Assembly: GCA_029964075.1 (NCBI GenBank)
Contig: CM057142.1
Location: 36,582,392 to 36,646,391, forward strand
Source of the DNA: Patiria pectinifera
Taxonomy: Eukaryota; Echinodermata; Asteroidea; Valvatida; Asterinidae
Length of the DNA stretch: 64,000 nt
Direction: 5' to 3'
Shown here: positions 59,301 through 64,000 of the stretch, in pieces
How the letters are laid out: the number at the start of each line of letters is the position of its first letter
Numbering within the stretch: the first letter of the stretch is position 1
Translations under genes and position numbers: made by a program
The notes under the pieces: model-generated
The model's database searches: none
What the model saw: only the letters and a program-made list of their open reading frames with translations
What the model was told of the DNA's origin: nothing

Positions 59301-61858
59301 TGACGGTTTATGGCTAGTTTCATATGTGCATTTAGCTCGTGGTGTTCATGTTTTCAGTGTCGAAATAGGGATGGGGGGGGGGGAGAACCTAGATTCTTTT
59401 AACAGGCATTGGTGGTGTTGTACAGTGTAATTAAAATGTAACCAAAGGGTTCTTTTGTGTTTCTTCTGTAGCCTAAAGTTGATCAAAATTAACAATTTTG
59501 TTTTTTAGCTTACTAACATGTTCATTACAATTGTTTAATTTAAGACTTTAAATCTCGCAGCCCTAGAACTTTCCCAGATTTTCTGAAATCACTATGCGCT
59601 TTTACAGCATATAATTCTTGTACACTAAGGTTTTGATGATGTAAAACAATCGACCACACTAAATTAAACCTAACTTGCCTTTAATACATATCCAATCAAG
59701 TGAATGTGGAATACCAATCAATTGAACAATACAATTCAAATGAACATTTATAACAGCTGACATGCATACAACAGGCATAGTTTTCTATAAAAAAAATTAA
59801 ATAAATAAAACAATTGGTGAAGTCTCCAGCGTATATGCAAACAAATGAACAAGCACCTGGTGGGGTTTGAAGCCATAGAGCGAGTTAGAGCCTCTCTAAC
59901 TTAATAGAGCTGAACATTTCGTCGCGTGACAAGGAAAAGGACGTTAGCAGGCCAGGCACGCAAATAGCACTTTTGTAGATAATCAGAAGTTTTTGTGCTG
60001 CCATTTCTAGATTAAAAATCACATAAGGTTGAAATTTTGACTGATGACATTCGTTAATAATTAAAATAATATTGTGCATTTTTATGTCAAAATATTACTT
60101 AATTGTGAAGTTATTTCACTTTTTATGCTGATGACCTTTTACCGGGAACTTCCCAAGCCTTAAACGTACGCTTAAGCGGCATGTTAAATCCTTACGTCCT
60201 TTTGCCGGGAACAAAATTGGCTTTGCGTACCCACTTGAGTGGGACGTTCGTGAGCTTCGAATATTTTTGTTACATTTGTATTACACGTTAACGTCCTTTT
60301 GCCGAACACAATAATGAAAATCCTCCTTCCGTCCTTTGTTTACTGTTAATTACAAATTTATGTCAGAATGACGTAGCCCCTTGAGACAATATGCATATCG
60401 AATGAAAGATATTTCCAAGCTCTATTGATTATCTGAAAAAATCTGAATTTGACCTTTTGACCCATTTTTCGCCCTTACGACCTTCTTCCAGGCACCCAAA
60501 GATTTGTTCTTATCTGTCGGTCTGTCTGTCAGTCAAATGCTTTTTGATGCTGATAACGAGTTCGCGGCGGAGGAAATTTATTTTTGCAAATTTCAAAATT
60601 TTCGGCAAAAATGAACCTGGCGCAAAGTGGTTAAGGCGCAGGACATATAAGAAAACATGTGTGAGTACATTACTGTGAAGTTGAGCTTGCATGTAATGTT
60701 ATTTTGTTTCACAAATTCCAAAAGTGACCATGCACAAAATAATGATCAAGGGTTATGACCAGACAGAGGGCATCTCCCCAGCTAGCTCTTTTCCAATTAA
60801 TGAACCCAACGGGGCTTCTGAGGAGCTAGTGATAACATCTAAAATGTGCTCATGTTTTGTACTACATAGGTTTTGGTGCTTAGCGGCTGTACGAAATTGG
60901 CCCATGGTTCAATTTGAAAAGCCATTTTGCAAAGCCTTGGTTCACACCTACAACCACCACAACAGACACCACAACAGAGGAGTCGGCCCCTGAGCCACCA
61001 AGGAAGAAGAAGAAGAAGACCAAGAAGACCAAGAAATAGATGAACAGAAGTCCTTAAAAATGATGTCAACTTGACAGTACAAGCAGATGTTGTACCTGTC
61101 AACCATTTTTATGTTCCCATAAACCCACTGGAGGAATTTGCAGGATTCAGGCAGTGGTAACCAGTAAAAAATATTGGAGGATTTTGCAGGATTCAGGTTA
61201 CATGGCACTTCACCATTATGAAATTGGAGGAATTTGCAGGATTCAGGTTATCTGCTGAAAAATTGGGGTAGGGAGTTAGGGTTAATATTGTAGCTCATGC
61301 AGGGGCGGATCCAAGTTTGGCTCAAGAGAGGGGTTTAGCTGTCAATTTACTGCCGTGATTTTCCTCTCTTTTGTCTTGCGGCCTGAGGGGGTTGAAACCC
61401 CCCTGGCCCCCTTCATCCCCTCCAGATTCACCACTTCATATTCCATCCCATCATCCAAATGATGAGTACGGCCAAGGCAAGAAAGTGCATTCATGATGCG
61501 ACTGACAAGCTAGAGGTACGTACCGTCTCAATATGATGCTCCAGTTGATCCACCTGCTTCTCTAACGACATCACTGCTACGTCCTTTTGCATCTTGCTTT
61601 CCATCAAATCTGCAGGCGACGCACATGAAAATACAAATACCACATTTATAAGCATTTCGTGATGAGCACACACAACATGAGGGACATGGGATAAATTTTG
61701 TGGAGCCGAGCAACAATTCAGCTGAGAAGTTGTCACAACCAATATATTCTTCGCAAATCTTTTTATTCTTTGCATACATTTTGTATTTCTGTGTTGTAAG
61801 CAGGTCCGTGGCTTACCCAACTGCATAAAGCAGAAACCTTGCTCAGCAAGTTGACTTG
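47277..61858 (-). CDS. Coiled-coil protein gene, 3' part (six exons)
   Basis: Six minus-strand exons with GT-AG borders chain in phase: 61858-61817, 61609-61524, 51229-51137, 49870-49827, 48471-48233 and 47341-47277. Together they give the C-terminal ~188 residues. The first half is heptad-like and charged (SKMQKDVAVMSLEKQVDQLE, DLQEERDRINDRYNRYKGTV, TLLQQQLEEAKQ), predicting a coiled coil. The second half is a basic, Ser/Pro-rich tail (SPPISSLSSRKRSPEMDIKD, PKSLSPPRKR) ending DDAFLSLRARDL, then TGA. A spacer rich in Pro (ELIPEPATPPRDSPAQD) separates two coil parts. The 5' exons lie beyond 61858 and were not found. The protein is not recognised; a cytoskeletal or centrosomal role would be a guess. 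The 10.3-kb intron between exons 2 and 3 is filled with repeats. Confidence 0.65.
47501..47772 (+). repeat. 100-bp tandem repeat, 2.7 units
   Basis: Units start AAGGAATGAC at 47501, 47601 and 47701, exactly 100 bp apart, with point differences and no length change in the two full units. It lies in the last intron of the minus-strand coiled-coil gene. Frames across it are artefacts. Confidence 0.85.
48233..48471 (-). CDS. Coiled-coil gene, basic Ser/Pro tail exon
   Basis: The 239-nt exon has an acceptor ATCGACAG and a donor GAG then GTAGGTATAC. It begins by completing an Arg codon with the previous exon, then YKGTVTLLQQQLEEAKQSAA, QSPGKSPLVHSYKANRISPP, ISSLSSRKRSPEMDIKDRKP and TREYTNRTPKSLSPPRKR. 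The many SP/TP sites and basic clusters look like a phosphorylated, unstructured tail. Confidence 0.7.
48619..48890 (+). mobile_element. hAT-like MITE, copy 3 (older)
   Basis: The left end is CAAGGGCGGATCCAGG and the right end is a diverged GGATCCGCCGTTT. The target duplications CACATGGA (48611-48618) and CGCATGTA (48891-48898) match at 6 of 8. The interior aligns with the copies at 5379 and 15619. It lies in an intron of the minus-strand coiled-coil gene. Confidence 0.8.
49827..49870 (-). CDS. Coiled-coil gene, 44-nt exon
   Basis: Acceptor TTTTCTTGTCAG, then GATCTGCAGGAGGAACG..., encoding DLQEERDRINDRYN plus two bases, then donor GTGAGCTC. The phase joins 51137-51229 upstream and 48233-48471 downstream exactly. 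Confidence 0.7.
50025..50521 (+). mobile_element. TTAA-flanked MITE, copy 2 (497 bp)
   Basis: TTAA at 50021-50024 and 50522-50525; the left end is AGGGAATATACACGTG and the right end GTTGTATATTCCCC. It aligns with 46431-46944 along its whole length. It lies in an intron of the coiled-coil gene. Confidence 0.75.
51137..51229 (-). CDS. Coiled-coil gene, 93-nt Pro-rich linker exon
   Basis: The exon lies between CATTTCAG and GTACTTG. It encodes NVRSLRRSLELIPEPATPPR then DSPAQDYKKLK and is phase 0 at both ends. Confidence 0.7.
51230..52222. other. Intron of the coiled-coil gene (start of the 10.3-kb intron)
   Basis: No exon recognised; AT-rich. Confidence 0.4.
52223..52335 (+). repeat. 57-bp tandem duplication
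   Basis: Two units starting GTTATCTTGCTGAAAGC at 52223 and 52280 differ at one or two positions, so the duplication is recent. Confidence 0.85.
52336..55722. other. Intron of the coiled-coil gene
   Basis: AT-rich intronic sequence with a C-run near 52698. No exon with matching phase and good borders was found, though a short one could be missed. Confidence 0.4.
55723..55787 (-). repeat. Dispersed repeat, copy B (inverted)
   Basis: Contains AGTCAGAGTATGTCATGAG then ATATTTGGCTATAGG, the inverse of the core at 5056-5115. Confidence 0.6.
55788..57160. other. Intron, low-complexity rich
   Basis: Includes a 25-T run at 56645-56669 and other A/T runs. No exon recognised. Confidence 0.4.
57161..57282. 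repeat. 122-bp foldback with ~47-bp arms
   Basis: ATCGCAGATTTGTC and TATAGGTAGAATAACAAGCA on the left match the inverse of TGCTTGTTATTCTACCTATA and GACAAATCTGCGAT on the right, with a short diverged gap. The loop contains CAAAATTTTG. It adjoins dispersed repeat copy C. Confidence 0.8.
57283..57372 (+). repeat. Dispersed repeat, copy C
   Basis: CCTATAGCCAAATATCCTG, CATGACATACTCTGACT and CATCAAAGGCACAATTCC match 5056-5150. Confidence 0.6.
58092..58165 (+). mobile_element. tRNA-derived SINE head (Leu/Ser-like)
   Basis: A D-arm-like GTCGAGTAGTTAAGAC is followed by an anticodon-arm region and a T-arm GTTGTGGGTTCGAGTCCCAAC. Several stem mismatches argue against a working tRNA. The downstream tail (CCTGTAAATCGGTGTCATG) may be the SINE body. 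No target duplication identified. Confidence 0.45.
58245..58712 (-). mobile_element. TTAA-type MITE, copy 3 (inverted, degraded)
   Basis: Reads as the inverse of 46431-46944: TTTCTGAAAACTACAGCAAA, GGGTGCAAGCTGGCTAG and ATATTCCC at the right. The TTAA borders are no longer intact. Confidence 0.65.
58713..60939. other. Intron of the coiled-coil gene, no exon recognised
   Basis: Contains CGTCCTTTTGCCG repeated at about 60195 and 60292, and a CTGTCGGTCTGTCTGTC run at 60514. The plus-strand frame 60730-60845 (GYDQTEGISPASSFPINEPN) has protein-like composition but unclear borders. Confidence 0.35.
60940..61038 (+). CDS. Possible plus-strand terminal exon with basic tail
   Basis: After TTTTGCAAAG a frame reads PWFTPTTTTTDTTTEESAPE then PPRKKKKKTKKTKK and a TAG. 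The Thr-rich, acidic then Lys-rich order resembles a natural C-terminus, but an AAG-repeat could produce it by chance. It would be nested, on the opposite strand, in the long intron of the coiled-coil gene. Confidence 0.25.
61128..61255 (+). repeat. TTTGCAGGATTNAGG motif cluster, copy 2
   Basis: Three units, TGGAGGAATTTGCAGGATTC and variants, at 61128, 61174 and 61224 share the phrase AGGATT(C/G)AGGCAGTGGT with the cluster at 42572. Confidence 0.65.
61300..61432 (+). mobile_element. hAT-like remnant
   Basis: The left end CAGGGGCGGATCCAAG is of the GGGCGGATCC type. The right end (CTCCAGATTCACC) is a diverged inverse, and the flanks AGCTCATG and ACTTCATA match at only 5 of 8, so the right border is uncertain. 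Confidence 0.45.
61524..61609 (-). CDS. Coiled-coil gene, heptad exon
   Basis: An 86-nt exon with acceptor TGCGTCGCCTGCAG and donor GTACGTAC. It encodes LMESKMQKDVAVMSLEKQVD then QLEHHIET, a canonical heptad pattern. It enters after one base from the preceding exon. Confidence 0.7.
61817..61858 (-). CDS. Coiled-coil gene, 42-nt exon
   Basis: The acceptor is T-rich (TTTTTATTTTTTAAAG) and the donor is TTGG then GTAAGCC. It encodes SQLAEQGFCFMQL and leaves one base that completes Asp with the next exon. It is short, so less certain than the following exons. Confidence 0.55.
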
Positions 61859-63480
61859 CTTTAAAAAATAAAAAATTAAATTTTAAAATCCGTCAAATTT
61901 GTCAAGTAAATTATTAACCCTATACATGTATTAAGTGAAAATCTATAATGTTCGGAAAATCTGTGAGTTTAGCAGGTGTGGAAGATTAGTTCTTGCCACT
62001 GCAAAATGATAGTCAAACTAACTTTACAATGAAAAGATTTGTTGACATTAGCAAAATGAAAAATGTTAGAGAAACCTAGTTTGTCCCAGAAATGTCGTGA
62101 AGAAGTTTCTAATTGAAAATATGACTTTCTTCACCAATTACGAGCGGGGAACTCCATGTAGCACCCCCCCCCACCCGCATCTAGTCCTCAACTGATTAGG
62201 TTTTAGGGAAAAACCTTCACAAACGGTGTTCACAACAATAAAATGTTCTGAGTGCTCAATTGAGGCTCACCTCCCACCACGTGCCTCTACCCCTTGTCAT
62301 TGTTGTGCCATACCCAGCATGGACAAGGGCATAGTTAAATCTGGGGAGGGGGGAGGGACCATCAGGGGGATGACCCATTCAATCATCCCCCCCCCTCCAC
62401 CCTCCAAAAAAAATTGTGATGAGAAACAAAAAATGCCAACTTGATTAGGTTATTTTTTTAAACTTTCCAAGTACCTGGTTTTGTGTAAGAGCGCCAGTTT
62501 GCATAAGATTGACATTTGTAAAAAAAAAATTAACTTTCCAAGTACCTGGTTTTGAAGTCCTTTAAGAGCGCCAGTCTGCATAAGATTTACATTTGTATCA
62601 TAAACGGCCTCTAGTGCCATGTGGTGGAACCCCCGTGGCCCCCCCCCCTTTCAAATTTCCACGACCAGACAATTTTAGGATTTTGGTATCTCCCATCCCC
62701 CCCCCCCCCAATCACCGGCACAGATTTACGCCACTACGTATGAACCTGCTGCTTTCTATACGGTACAGGCATATGACATGGATGTAAACTCTTCCAAATG
62801 GTGAGCTGTGTGCCTTCTACACTTACCTAAATTGTTAACCTGTTAAACCATCACAATGGATTAACCAAACGATGTATACATTACCACATGGGTTGTACCA
62901 TTCCAATCGAGTTTATTGACTGTTTTTTTTCAAGGGGAACTTCTCCTACTCCAGATGGTTTACCACATGCTTTTACCTTCTGCCAATGGTGTACCACTGA
63001 GTACAACATTATAGCAGCATCCAAATGTGTACCTTGAGTAATGTGTTGTACTTTATGCAATTAACGGGAGGTTAAGATGTAAGTTGTGTCGCAGCTGGTA
63101 TAGCATGTGTTAACATTTTCTGTACATGGTACATCACTTGCTCAGCATCTCTCTCCAAGCAAGTGAACACCTGTGGTAGGCCATACATTGTATGGGTAAC
63201 CTTCTACAGATCCCAATGGTATACTACATATAAAGGAACTGTATAGAACCTTTGTTTACAGCAGCCATCTTGGAGGTTTCTTTTTTAATTAAGTGACAAT
63301 GAATAAACAAAAGGTCTACTTAGGTGTATCCCCATGCAACAATAGCACCGCCCCTCCATGATGGCCGTCACGCAGAGTGTCTATGGCAGTTTTGTATTAT
63401 AGTCCAGTCCATACCAAGTCCCCAGACCCTGCAAGTCCATCACAAGTCGTTCGTTCAAATGAACTGTAACAATACCATTC
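61859..63480. other. Upstream of the known coiled-coil exons
   Basis: Further 5' exons may be present but none could be fixed. It holds a 71-bp-spaced duplicate (AACTTTCCAAGTACCTGG at 62461 and 62532), C-rich runs at 62165, 62388, 62640 and 62699, and an hAT-like right end near 62740 (ACGCCACTA). Confidence 0.4.
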
Positions 63481-63500
63481 CTTTGTCATTGATCATTCTG

Positions 63501-64000
63501 TTAGTCGTGACTGGACTTATGAAAGGGCTTGTGACTGGACTTGTGACTGGACTTGTGACTGGACTTGTGACTGGACTTGTGACTAGACTTGTGAAAGGAC
63601 ATGTGACTGGACTTGTGAAAGGACTTGTGAAAGGACTTGTGACTGGACTTGTGAAAGGACTTGTGAAAGGACTTGTGACTGGACTTGTGACTGGACTTGT
63701 GAAAGGACTTGTGAAAGGACTAGTGACTGGACTTGTGAAAGGACTTGTGGAAGGACTTGTGAAAGGACTTGTGACTGGACTTGTGACTGGACTTGTGAAA
63801 GGACTTGTGAAAGGACTTGTGAAAGGACTTGTGACTGGACTTTTGAAAGGACTTGTGAAAGGACTTGTGAAAGGACTTGTGAAAGGACTTGTGACTGGAC
63901 TTGTGACTGGACTTGTGAAAGGACTTGTGAAAGGACTTGTGACTGGACTTTTGACTGGACTTGTGAAAGGACTTGTGACTGGACTTGTGACTGGTTTGTG
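63501..64000 (+). repeat. 12-bp minisatellite of two unit types
   Basis: Forty-one consecutive 12-bp units run to the window end with no insertion or deletion. They are GGACTTGTGACT and GGACTTGTGAAA, with a few single-base variants. The array continues past the window. One frame reads GLVT and GLVK without a stop, but no start or splice context supports coding. Confidence 0.95.

Noticed and set aside
63501..64000. CRISPR-like array
   Set aside because: Units are contiguous 12-mers with no spacers, in animal DNA; it is a minisatellite.

Overview
This is eukaryotic nuclear DNA from an animal with large, repeat-rich intergenic space and GT-AG introns. The one gene that can be named is a muscarinic-type acetylcholine receptor whose whole coding sequence is one exon (17870-19591, +). 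That gene, a decayed Death-domain exon, many short hAT-like and TTAA-flanked DNA elements and tRNA-derived retroposons fit a marine invertebrate deuterostome (echinoderm, hemichordate or cephalochordate). The sequence alone does not settle which, and the assignment is inference.

Layout. 1-3.5 kb: mostly unassigned, with a 5'-truncated non-LTR retrotransposon (2162-2800). 3.6-7.3 kb: a tandem duplication of about 1.3 kb (3672-5017 and 5646-6946). Each copy carries an identical 188-nt candidate exon on the minus strand. The duplication abuts an hAT-like MITE, and just downstream lies a frameshifted Death-domain exon. 7.9-9.0 kb: a 1,049-bp inverted-repeat element. 12.8-16 kb: several small foldback elements, including one built around TTAGGG-type repeats. 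17.9-19.6 kb: the receptor. 22.9-23.7 kb: an imperfect trinucleotide array interrupted by an 84-bp MITE. 29-30 kb: a second telomere-repeat foldback element, oriented opposite to the first, and a 408-bp element full of AAGTCAT motifs. 31-46 kb: few recognisable features. 47.3-61.9 kb: a minus-strand split gene. Six exons can be chained in phase and encode the C-terminal ~188 residues of a coiled-coil protein I cannot name; its introns hold three copies of a ~500-bp repeat (two flanked by TTAA), an hAT-like MITE and tandem repeats. 63.5-64.0 kb: a 12-bp minisatellite made of two unit types that runs off the window end.

The receptor and the coiled-coil gene are probably the only intact protein-coding loci visible, and no functional link between them is apparent. 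The most unusual material is mobile DNA: TTAGGG-cored foldback elements with target-site duplications, a TTAA-flanked element sitting inside a perfect palindrome, and a binary-pattern minisatellite.
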